In this document: positions 21,986 to 28,542 of the stretch, piece after piece
Position numbering within the stretch: position 1 is the first letter of the stretch
Layout: each line of letters starts with the position of its first letter
NCBI GenBank assembly: GCA_937877605.1
Contig: CALFJA010000123.1
Coordinates: 1-28,542 of the forward strand
Reading direction: 5' to 3'
DNA from: an uncultured Prevotellaceae bacterium
GTDB lineage: Bacteria > Bacteroidota > Bacteroidia > Bacteroidales > Bacteroidaceae
DNA length: 28,542 nucleotides
The notes under the pieces: generated by a model
What the model saw: only the letters and a program-made list of their open reading frames with translations
What the model was told of the DNA's origin: nothing
Databases searched by the model: none
Made by a program: the position numbers and the translations under genes

Positions 21986-24132
21986 GCACGAAATTCAATA
22001 ATAAAAAGACACTCCCCCGATATGTCTTCCTCGTCATTGTGATGGGATGCATCGCTTGTTCGGTGGTTGTAAAGGCCGCCTATACCATGTATGTGAAACG
22101 CGGCTTCTGGATGGAGGTGGCCGAAAGGACCAGCCAAGACAGCATTCCCAAGCCCCCCGTGAGGGGTAATATTCTGAGTTGCGACGGGCAGCTCATGGCA
22201 AGCAGCATCCCGGAATACACGCTCCACATCGACTTCAAAGCCCTGCACAATGCCAAGAACGACTCTCTCTGGGAAGCCAATCTCGACTCCATCTGCATCG
22301 GACTGAACGAAATCTTCCCGGAAAAGTCGGCCGCAAAATTCAAGTCTGACCTGGAAGCTGCCAGAAGCAGGCAGGAACAAAACTATGCCATCTGGCCAAA
22401 ACGTGTCAACTACAACACCTTTACACAAGTAAAGCGACTGCCTGTCCTCTGCCTGCACAAGTACAAGGGCGGACTGAACGAGACCGAGTTCAATGCCCGC
22501 AAGAAACAATTCGGCGGACTGGCCAGCCGTACACTCGGTGCACTCTATGGTGCAAAGGACTCCGCACGCTTCGGACTGGAACTTTCCTACGACTCCATCC
22601 TGCGCGGAAAAAACGGCATCATCAACCGCAGGAAGGTGCTGAACAAATACCTGGAGCTGACCATCGTACCTCCAGTTGACGGTGCAGACATCGTCACCAC
22701 CATCGATGTGAACATTCAGGACCTTGCAGAGCGTGCCGTTATCGACGAACTCCGCGAAATAGATGCCAGCGTGGGAGTGGCCATCGTCATGGAAGTTGCC
22801 ACCGGAGATGTCAAGGCTATCGTCAACATGGAGAAGGTAGGGGAAAACCAGTACGCCGAAATCAAGAACCATGCGGTCAGCGACCTGCTCGAACCAGGCT
22901 CCGTGTTCAAGACCGCCAGCCTGCTTGTCGCACTCGACGATGGTGTGATTGACACCACTGCCTACATCGAAACGGGAGGCGGAATCTGGAATATGTATGG
23001 CCGGAAAATGAAAGATCACAACTGGGCTTCCGGCGGCTGCGGCACCTTGAAAGTGCCAAGCGTACTCCACAAAAGTTCGAACATTGGCACGAGCAGAATC
23101 ATCGACGACAACTACCACAACCATCCCGAAAAATTCGTGGAAGGCATCTATCGAACAGGTATTGCCGACGACCTGGGCATTCCCCTGAATGGTGCTTCGC
23201 CAGCGAGAATCAGGATGCCCAAGAAAGACGCCCGCGGAAAGCAGTGGGTGAACTGGAGCAACACGGCATTGCCATGGATGAGCATCGGCTATGAGACACA
23301 GGTGCCGCCCATTTCCACCCTGACCTTCTACAATGCTATTGCCAACAACGGCAAAATGATGCGCCCGCGGTTTGTCAAGGAAGTGGTGAAAGACGGACAG
23401 GTTATCATGGAATATCCTCCTGAAGTGATGCGCGAAAGCATCGTCAAGCACCCGTCGACTCTGGGAAAGATAAGAGCCATGCTCGAAGGAGTGGTCTCCG
23501 TGGGGACTGGAAAGAAGGCTGCTTCAAAGACATTCAAGTCGGCCGGGAAGACGGGAACGGCCCAAATCTGGACCAGTGCCGGAAAAACCAGCGCCCACCT
23601 GCTCTCATTCGCAGGCTATTTCCCCGCCGATGCGCCGCAATATAGCTGCATTGTGTGCATACAGAAGGTCGGAAGCCCAGCCAGCGGCGGCTTCTGCGCA
23701 AAAGTCTTCAAGGACATTGCCGAGGGAATAATGGCAAAGAACATCCATCTTCGGGTGCAGTCGGCACGCGACTCCCTGTCGGCACTGCTCCCGGATGTCA
23801 AGGACGGTAATATGACTGCCGCCGACAATGCCCTCTCGTACCTGGGTTACAAATACACGACCGAGTGGTCTTCGCAAAGGAATGATGCCCAGCGCGTCTG
23901 GGGGTATGCCCAGAAAGAGGGAAACAAGCAAATAGATTTGAAGAAGAGTCAACTGTACAAACAAGGCCAGGTGCCGAGTGTGGCAGGCATGGGAGCCCGC
24001 GATGCTGTCTATATGCTTGAGAAACGCGGCGTGCGTACCAAGCTGCAGGGGCGTGGCAAGGTGGTTAAGCAAAGCCTGCCGCCAGGACATAGCATCAAGA
24101 AGGGGGAAATTTGCATCCTCACTTTGCAATAA
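21982..24132 (+). CDS. ftsI: septal peptidoglycan transpeptidase FtsI (PBP) with PASTA-like C-terminus
   Basis: This 716-residue class B penicillin-binding protein has one N-terminal membrane helix (YVFLVIVMGCIACSVVVKAAY split as YVFLVIVMGCI and ACSVVVKAAY). A pedestal domain beginning PVRGNILSCDGQLMA follows, then a transpeptidase domain with all three catalytic motifs. These are S307-V-F-K310 in EPGSVFKTAS, S365-S-N367 in HKSSNIGTS, and K523-T-G-T in SAGKTGTAQ. The C-terminal 60 residues (VPSVAGMGARDAVYMLEKRG and following) resemble a PASTA domain. It would cross-link septal peptidoglycan together with FtsW, whose gene begins at 28452. It is longer than E. coli FtsI (588 residues) largely because of the pedestal and C-terminal domain. 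Confidence 0.93.
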   Translation: MSTKFNNKKTLPRYVFLVIVMGCIACSVVVKAAYTMYVKRGFWMEVAERTSQDSIPKPPVRGNILSCDGQLMASSIPEYTLHIDFKALHNAKNDSLWEANLDSICIGLNEIFPEKSAAKFKSDLEAARSRQEQNYAIWPKRVNYNTFTQVKRLPVLCLHKYKGGLNETEFNARKKQFGGLASRTLGALYGAKDSARFGLELSYDSILRGKNGIINRRKVLNKYLELTIVPPVDGADIVTTIDVNIQDLAERAVIDELREIDASVGVAIVMEVATGDVKAIVNMEKVGENQYAEIKNHAVSDLLEPGSVFKTASLLVALDDGVIDTTAYIETGGGIWNMYGRKMKDHNWASGGCGTLKVPSVLHKSSNIGTSRIIDDNYHNHPEKFVEGIYRTGIADDLGIPLNGASPARIRMPKKDARGKQWVNWSNTALPWMSIGYETQVPPISTLTFYNAIANNGKMMRPRFVKEVVKDGQVIMEYPPEVMRESIVKHPSTLGKIRAMLEGVVSVGTGKKAASKTFKSAGKTGTAQIWTSAGKTSAHLLSFAGYFPADAPQYSCIVCIQKVGSPASGGFCAKVFKDIAEGIMAKNIHLRVQSARDSLSALLPDVKDGNMTAADNALSYLGYKYTTEWSSQRNDAQRVWGYAQKEGNKQIDLKKSQLYKQGQVPSVAGMGARDAVYMLEKRGVRTKLQGRGKVVKQSLPPGHSIKKGEICILTLQ

Positions 24133-24166
24133 GAAAAATAAATAACACGAAAAAAACATAATAAAT

Positions 24167-25624
24167 ATGATTCTTTGCGAACTAATCAAAGACATCAAAG
24201 TCTTGCAGGTTGTGGGGCCGTCAGATGTTGAAGTAAGCGGCATCGAGTTGGATTCCAGGCGTGTGGTGGAGGGCACCCTCTTCGTAGCCATGCGCGGAAC
24301 GCAGTCCGACGGCCACCGGTACATTGGCAAAGCCGTGGAGCAAGGGGCTCATGCCATTCTCTGCGAGGAAGTGCCCGAGATGCCGGACAGCCGTGTAGCG
24401 TATGTGCAGGTGGCTTCGACCGAGGATTGCGTGGGCAAGGTTGCCTCGGCATTCTTCGGCGAGCCGAGCAAGCACCTGACGCTGGTGGGTGTCACAGGCA
24501 CCAACGGAAAGACCACCATTGCCACGCTGCTGTACAACATGTTCCGCAAGTTCGGACACCGCTGCGGACTGATTTCAACCGTTTGCAACTACATTGAAGA
24601 CGAGGCTGTTCCCGCCAGTCACACCACTCCCGATGCCGTCGAGCTGAACAAGTTGCTGGCGCGCATGGTGGACGAGGGCTGCAGTTATGCCTTCATGGAG
24701 TGTTCCAGCCACGCCATTGCACAGAAGCGCATCGGTGGACTGCACTTTGCCGGAGGCATCTTCAGTAATCTGACACGCGACCATCTGGACTATCACAAGA
24801 CTTTCGAGAACTACCGCGATGCCAAGAAGGCCTTCTTCGACATGCTGCCGAAGTCTGCTTTTGCCGTAGTTAATGCCGACGACAAGAACGGAATGTTCAT
24901 GGTGCAGAACACGAAGGCCAAAGTGCGCACCTACAGCACCCGTCAACCGGCCGATTTCAAGGCTCGCCTGCTGGAGTGCCACTTCGAAGGCATGTATCTG
25001 GAACTGGACGGAAAGGAAGTGGGTGTGCAGTTCATAGGAAAGTTCAATGTGAGTAACCTGCTGGCAGTGTACGGTGCTGCCAGGATGCTTGGCAAGCCGA
25101 CAGACGACATTTTGCTGGTGCTCTCCACGCTGAAGAGCGTCCGTGGCAGGCTGGAGCCCATCCACTCGCCTGCAGGATTCACTGCCATCGTGGACTATGC
25201 CCACACTCCCGATGCGCTGGAGAATGTGCTCAACGCCATCCACGAGGTGCTCAACGGCAAGGGGAGCGTGATAACCGTGTGCGGAGCCGGCGGCAACCGC
25301 GATAAGGGGAAGCGCCCGCTGATGGCACAGGAGGCTGTACGGCAGAGCGACCGCGTGATTATCACCAGCGACAATCCCCGCTTTGAGGAGCCGCAGGACA
25401 TCATCGACGACATGCTCGGGGGGCTGACGCCTGCCCAGAAGAAGAAAGTGCTGGCCATTGCCGACCGCCGGGAGGCCATCCGCACGGCCTGTGCACTGGC
25501 ACAGAAGGGCGATGTGGTGCTCGTGGCAGGCAAGGGACACGAGGACTATCAGGAGGTAAAGGGCGTGAAGCACCACTTCGACGACAAGGAGGTCTTGCTT
25601 GAATGTTTTGCCGGAGAAGCCTGA
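24167..25624 (+). CDS. murE: UDP-N-acetylmuramoyl-L-alanyl-D-glutamate-2,6-diaminopimelate ligase
   Basis: This 485-residue Mur ligase adds the third residue of the stem peptide using ATP in the cytosol. The ATP-binding motif is GVTGTNGKTTIATLL with G111-T-N-G-K115. The central domain includes ECSSHAIAQKRIGGL and NLTRDHLDYHKTFENY. The C-terminal domain has D402-N-P-R405 in ITSDNPRFEEP, the motif that selects meso-diaminopimelate; lysine-adding MurE differ there. The peptidoglycan should therefore be of the DAP type usual for Gram-negative bacteria. It lies 34 bp after ftsI and 44 bp before mraY. Confidence 0.97.
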   Translation: MILCELIKDIKVLQVVGPSDVEVSGIELDSRRVVEGTLFVAMRGTQSDGHRYIGKAVEQGAHAILCEEVPEMPDSRVAYVQVASTEDCVGKVASAFFGEPSKHLTLVGVTGTNGKTTIATLLYNMFRKFGHRCGLISTVCNYIEDEAVPASHTTPDAVELNKLLARMVDEGCSYAFMECSSHAIAQKRIGGLHFAGGIFSNLTRDHLDYHKTFENYRDAKKAFFDMLPKSAFAVVNADDKNGMFMVQNTKAKVRTYSTRQPADFKARLLECHFEGMYLELDGKEVGVQFIGKFNVSNLLAVYGAARMLGKPTDDILLVLSTLKSVRGRLEPIHSPAGFTAIVDYAHTPDALENVLNAIHEVLNGKGSVITVCGAGGNRDKGKRPLMAQEAVRQSDRVIITSDNPRFEEPQDIIDDMLGGLTPAQKKKVLAIADRREAIRTACALAQKGDVVLVAGKGHEDYQEVKGVKHHFDDKEVLLECFAGEA

Positions 25625-25668
25625 AGAAAATACATTAACCAATTGAAGAACTGACAAAAAGTTAAGAC

Positions 25669-26940
25669 ATGCTTTACTATATCTTCCGTTTCCTGGAGCA
25701 GTATAACATCCCTGGCTCGCACCTGTGGTCGTACATTTCGTTCCGCTCGCTGCTGACGCTGATTCTCTCGCTCATCATCTCCGCATGGTTCGGCGAGAAG
25801 TTCATCAAGTTCATGCGCCGCCGGAACATCGGCGAGACCCAGCGCGACAATTCCATCGACCCCTTCGGCGAGAAGAAAAAGGGCGTTCCGACCATGGGCG
25901 GCATCATCATCATCGTGTCAATCCTCGTCCCCGTGTTGCTGTTCGGCCGCATGCGGAACATCTACCTCATCCTGATGATCATAACGACGGTATGGCTTGC
26001 CTTCCTCGGTTTCCTCGACGACTACATCAAAATTTTCCGCAAGGACAAAGAGGGGCTTAAAGGCAAGTACAAGATTTTCGGGCAGTTCAGCATCGGCCTG
26101 ATTGTAGGCTTGGTGCTTTGGGCGGCTCCCGATGCCATCATACGCGAGAATGTGTCGGCCCAGCCACAGGGGAAGGAACTGGTGGTCACCCACAAGTCTG
26201 AGCCCGTCAAGTCGCTCAAGACCACCATTCCGTTTGTAAAGAACCATAACCTGGACTACTCCGAACTGATGGGTTGCTTCGGCAAGTACAAGACGGCGGC
26301 AGGTTGGATACTCTTTGTGCTGATGACCATCATCGTGGTTACGGCCGTGTCGAACGGTGCCAACCTTAACGACGGCATGGACGGGATGTGCGCCGGCAAC
26401 TCGGCTATCATCGGCGTGGCGCTCGGCATCCTGGCTTATGTGTCGAGTCACTTGGAGTATGCCTCCTACCTTAACATCATGTACATCCCCGGTTCGCAGG
26501 AACTGGTGGTGTTCATGTGTGCCTTTGTGGGTGCCATGATTGGATTCCTGTGGTACAACGCCTATCCTGCACAGGTATTCATGGGCGACACCGGCTCGCT
26601 CACCATCGGCGGCATCATCGGTGTTTCGGCCATCATCATACACAAGGAGCTGCTTGTGCCCATCCTCTGCGGAATTTTCCTGGTGGAAAGCCTCAGCGTG
26701 ATCATCCAGACACAGTTGTTCAAGTTCTACAAGCACCGCGGGCAGCGGGTACGCTTCTTCCGCTCTACGCCCATCCACGACAATTTCCGCAAACTCGACT
26801 CGCAGCTTGACCCGTCGAGCCGGTATATCCTGAAAAAATGGCCGCACCGCCAGTTCCATGAGTCGAAAATCACCATCCGATTCTGGATTGTGACCATCAT
26901 TCTGGCTGCGCTGACTATCATCACTTTAAAGATAAGATAA
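25669..26940 (+). CDS. mraY: phospho-N-acetylmuramoyl-pentapeptide transferase, long form
   Basis: This 423-residue polytopic enzyme transfers phospho-MurNAc-pentapeptide to undecaprenyl phosphate, making lipid I at the inner membrane. Conserved aspartates are visible in FLGFLDDYIKIF, NGANLNDGMDGM and YPAQVFMGDTGSL. It is about 60 residues longer than E. coli MraY (360). An insert (residues about 153-205, including SAQPQGKELVVTHKSEPVKS) separates two helices, and extra residues lie near the C-terminus. The loop that carries the HHH motif in most MraY (PIHHH) reads PIHDNFRK here. From memory a similar PIHDxF form occurs in other Bacteroidota, so this may be a lineage trait. It ends 124 bp before murD, and array B fills most of that gap. 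Confidence 0.95.
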   Translation: MLYYIFRFLEQYNIPGSHLWSYISFRSLLTLILSLIISAWFGEKFIKFMRRRNIGETQRDNSIDPFGEKKKGVPTMGGIIIIVSILVPVLLFGRMRNIYLILMIITTVWLAFLGFLDDYIKIFRKDKEGLKGKYKIFGQFSIGLIVGLVLWAAPDAIIRENVSAQPQGKELVVTHKSEPVKSLKTTIPFVKNHNLDYSELMGCFGKYKTAAGWILFVLMTIIVVTAVSNGANLNDGMDGMCAGNSAIIGVALGILAYVSSHLEYASYLNIMYIPGSQELVVFMCAFVGAMIGFLWYNAYPAQVFMGDTGSLTIGGIIGVSAIIIHKELLVPILCGIFLVESLSVIIQTQLFKFYKHRGQRVRFFRSTPIHDNFRKLDSQLDPSSRYILKKWPHRQFHESKITIRFWIVTIILAALTIITLKIR

Positions 26941-26946
26941 CACCCA

Positions 26947-27034
26947 TTTTCCAAAAGAGGCTCAAACGCGGCACAACCGGGGCCAAAACGCCCGCCGTTT
27001 GGAGCCCAAACGCAACGCGACTGAGCCTCAGTTG
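26947..27034 (+). repeat. intergenic 22-bp tandem repeat array B (4 units)
   Basis: Four 22-bp units lie at 26947-26968, 26969-26990, 26991-27012 and 27013-27034, in the direction of mraY and murD. Each aligns to the unit of array A: the third ends in the exact core GGAGCCCAAACG, and the others are variants (GAGGCTCAAACG, GGGGCCAAAACG, GAGCCTCAGTTG). The first begins TTTTCC, as in array A. CGTTTGG-AGC-CCAAACG (26996-27012) is a perfect small hairpin. GAGGCTCA (26957-26964) and TGAGCCTC (27022-27029) are complementary across the array. It begins 6 bp after the mraY stop and ends 30 bp before the murD ATG. Confidence 0.85.
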
Positions 27035-27064
27035 AAAAAGCACTGAAAAGAAAGCATAAGACGA

Positions 27065-28396
27065 ATGAAGAAGATAGTAGTATTAGGAGCCGCCGAAAGC
27101 GGTGTCGGAGCAGCCATCCTGGCACAGAAACAAGGATTCGAAGTGTTTGTCTCCGACCGCTCCTCCATCCGCGAAAACTACAAGCAGATGCTCGACTCCC
27201 ACCACATCCGCTGGGAAGAACAGCAGCACACGGAAAGTGAAATACTCACGGCCGACGAGGTGGTGAAGAGCCCCGGCATACCCAAAGAGGCACCCATCGT
27301 CAGGAAAATCGCCGAAAAGGGCATCCCCGTCATCAGCGAAATAGAGTTTGCCGGACGCTACACCCAGTCGAAGATGGTCTGCATCACAGGCTCGAACGGC
27401 AAGACTACCACCACATCGCTCATCTACCACATCTTCCGCAATGCCGGATACGATGTGGGACTGGCAGGCAACATCGGACACTCGCTGGCACTTCAGGTGG
27501 CCGAGGACCCGCATCCCATCTATGTGATTGAGCTCTCATCGTTCCAACTTGACGACATATACCGCTTCAAGGCAGACATTGCCGTGCTGCTGAACATCAC
27601 CCCCGACCATCTCGACCGCTACGAAGGCAAGATGGAAAACTATGCCGCCTCAAAGATGCGCATCACCCAGAACCAGGCCGAGGGCGACGCTTTCATATAC
27701 TGGGCCGACGACCCCGTCATCCAGGAACAGCTGAAGCGGCACAACATACAGGCCATAGCCTATCCCTTCAGCGAACTGAAGAAGACCGGCACCATAGCCT
27801 ACATCGACAACGGGCAGTACACCATTGAGCGGCCAAGCCCCTTCACCATGCCGCAGGGCGAACTCTCACTGCGCGGCAAGCACAACATCTACAACTCGCT
27901 GGCAGCCGGACTGGCAGCCAAGGTGGCAGGCATCAGCAACGAAACCATCAGGAAGAGCCTCAGCTCGTTCGAAGGAGTGGAGCACCGGCTGGAATATGTC
28001 TGCACCAAGAACGGCGTGGAATACATCAACGACTCGAAAGCCACCAATGTCGACGCATGCTGGTATGCGCTGGAAAGCATGACCCGTCCGACCATTCTCA
28101 TCCTGGGAGGGCTGGACAAGGGCAACGACTACAGCACCATCCTGCCGCTCGTCAGGGAAAAATGCGTGGCGCTGGTGTTCCTCGGCGTGGACAACCGGAA
28201 ACTCCACGACAACTTCGACGGACTGGGAATAACCATCGCCGACACCCACGCCATGACCGACTGCATGAAAGCCTGTCAGGAACTGGCTCAACCCGGACAG
28301 ACCGTTCTGCTCAGTCCTTGCTGCGCCTCGTTCGACCTCTTCAAGAACATGGAGGACCGCGGCGAACAGTTCAAGGCCTGGGCAAGAAACATCTGA
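27065..28396 (+). CDS. murD: UDP-N-acetylmuramoyl-L-alanine-D-glutamate ligase
   Basis: This 443-residue Mur ligase adds D-glutamate to UDP-MurNAc-L-Ala. The N-terminal Rossmann-like domain begins KKIVVLGAAESGVGAAILAQ, where E. coli MurD has a GLGxTG-type loop. The ATP-binding motif is CITGSNGKTTTTSLIYH (G109 to T116), followed by VIELSSFQLDDIYRFKADIA and NITPDHLDRYEGKMENYAAS. The C-terminal domain has NDSKATNVDACWYAL and LLSPCCASFDLFKNMEDRGE, both typical of MurD. It follows mraY as usual in dcw clusters, although separated by repeat array B, and ftsW starts 55 bp after it. Confidence 0.97.
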   Translation: MKKIVVLGAAESGVGAAILAQKQGFEVFVSDRSSIRENYKQMLDSHHIRWEEQQHTESEILTADEVVKSPGIPKEAPIVRKIAEKGIPVISEIEFAGRYTQSKMVCITGSNGKTTTTSLIYHIFRNAGYDVGLAGNIGHSLALQVAEDPHPIYVIELSSFQLDDIYRFKADIAVLLNITPDHLDRYEGKMENYAASKMRITQNQAEGDAFIYWADDPVIQEQLKRHNIQAIAYPFSELKKTGTIAYIDNGQYTIERPSPFTMPQGELSLRGKHNIYNSLAAGLAAKVAGISNETIRKSLSSFEGVEHRLEYVCTKNGVEYINDSKATNVDACWYALESMTRPTILILGGLDKGNDYSTILPLVREKCVALVFLGVDNRKLHDNFDGLGITIADTHAMTDCMKACQELAQPGQTVLLSPCCASFDLFKNMEDRGEQFKAWARNI

Positions 28397-28451
28397 CACT
28401 ATATATATATTAATAAGGTATAAGAAAACACCCTCGCAAGCACACTGAAAC

Positions 28452-28542
28452 ATGATAAACCTGAAACTCGGCAACCTGTTCAAGGGTGACAAGGTCATCT
28501 GGATGATCTTCTTCTTCCTGGCCATCACCAGCGTCATCGAAG
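28452..28542 (+). CDS. ftsW: FtsW, septal peptidoglycan polymerase, 5' fragment
   Basis: An ATG at 28452 opens a frame that stays open to the window end (30 codons). Its product begins MINLKLGNLFKGDKVIWMI and continues as a hydrophobic helix (FFFLAITSVIE). The FKGDKVIW segment before the first helix resembles the start of FtsW in Bacteroides as I recall it, and the position directly after murD is the normal place of ftsW. FtsW is the SEDS glycosyltransferase that pairs with FtsI at the septum. Most of the gene lies outside the window. Confidence 0.85.
   Translation, partial: MINLKLGNLFKGDKVIWMIFFFLAITSVIE

Noticed and set aside
21961..23451. 496-codon minus-strand frame opposite ftsI
   Set aside because: Antisense shadow; all three PBP motifs are on the plus strand.

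Overview
The window looks like chromosomal DNA from a Bacteroidota species, most likely order Bacteroidales and of Prevotella type. The basis is mixed. Gene starts lack Shine-Dalgarno sequences, several starts are preceded by the Bacteroidota -7 element TAnnTTTG, the families DUF4923, DUF4292 and paired GlsB/GlsA-like acyltransferases are present, and MraY carries a long insertion. Genus and species cannot be fixed from the sequence alone. No transposase, phage gene, CRISPR array, rRNA or tRNA was recognised.

Layout. 1-549 is the 3' end of kbl (glycine C-acetyltransferase). 629-6733 is a run of minus-strand genes: argR with a small pspC gene; a Bax-inhibitor-1/YccA membrane protein with a DUF4923 lipoprotein; a helix-hairpin-helix protein; and two tandem 452-residue sodium:neurotransmitter-symporter-family transporters. 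A plus-strand VanZ-like gene (6864-7286) converges on and overlaps a minus-strand CYTH gene. That CYTH gene ends a compact unit made of an acyl-CoA synthetase, prfB, a 45-residue membrane microprotein and CYTH. 11031-15842 is a tightly packed minus-strand unit: dut, a TPR protein, a DUF4292 lipoprotein and an EnvC-like degenerate LytM protein. dgt diverges from dut, so two nucleotide-pool hydrolases share one short control region. 17399-19255 holds a glsA/glsB-like pair, probably for glycine (N-acyl amino acid) lipids. After about 840 bp of non-coding DNA, the division and cell-wall (dcw) cluster runs to the window end: mraZ, rsmH, ftsL-like, ftsI, murE, mraY, murD and the start of ftsW.

How the genes work together. 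The right third makes lipid-linked peptidoglycan precursor (MurE, MurD, MraY) and the septal synthase (FtsI, FtsW, FtsL-like), under the regulator MraZ. Upstream of mraZ are three TGGNN boxes at exact 10-bp spacing that look like its operator. The EnvC-like and DUF4292 proteins, the Gls-like pair and the acyl-CoA synthetase also point to the envelope, so much of the window concerns envelope building.

Most unusual signal. Two intergenic arrays, each four 22-bp units (88 bp), lie about 16 kb apart at 10868-10955 and 26947-27034. They share the core GGAGCCCAAACG, the same TTTTCC start and the same orientation relative to transcription. Each lies between co-directional genes and shortly before a start codon (acyl-CoA synthetase and murD). 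I do not recognise this element. Other points worth checking are a Cys in place of the conserved gate Arg in the second transporter, a probably leaderless dgt mRNA, an ARG-box-like site before argR, and a palindrome-rich non-coding stretch before mraZ.
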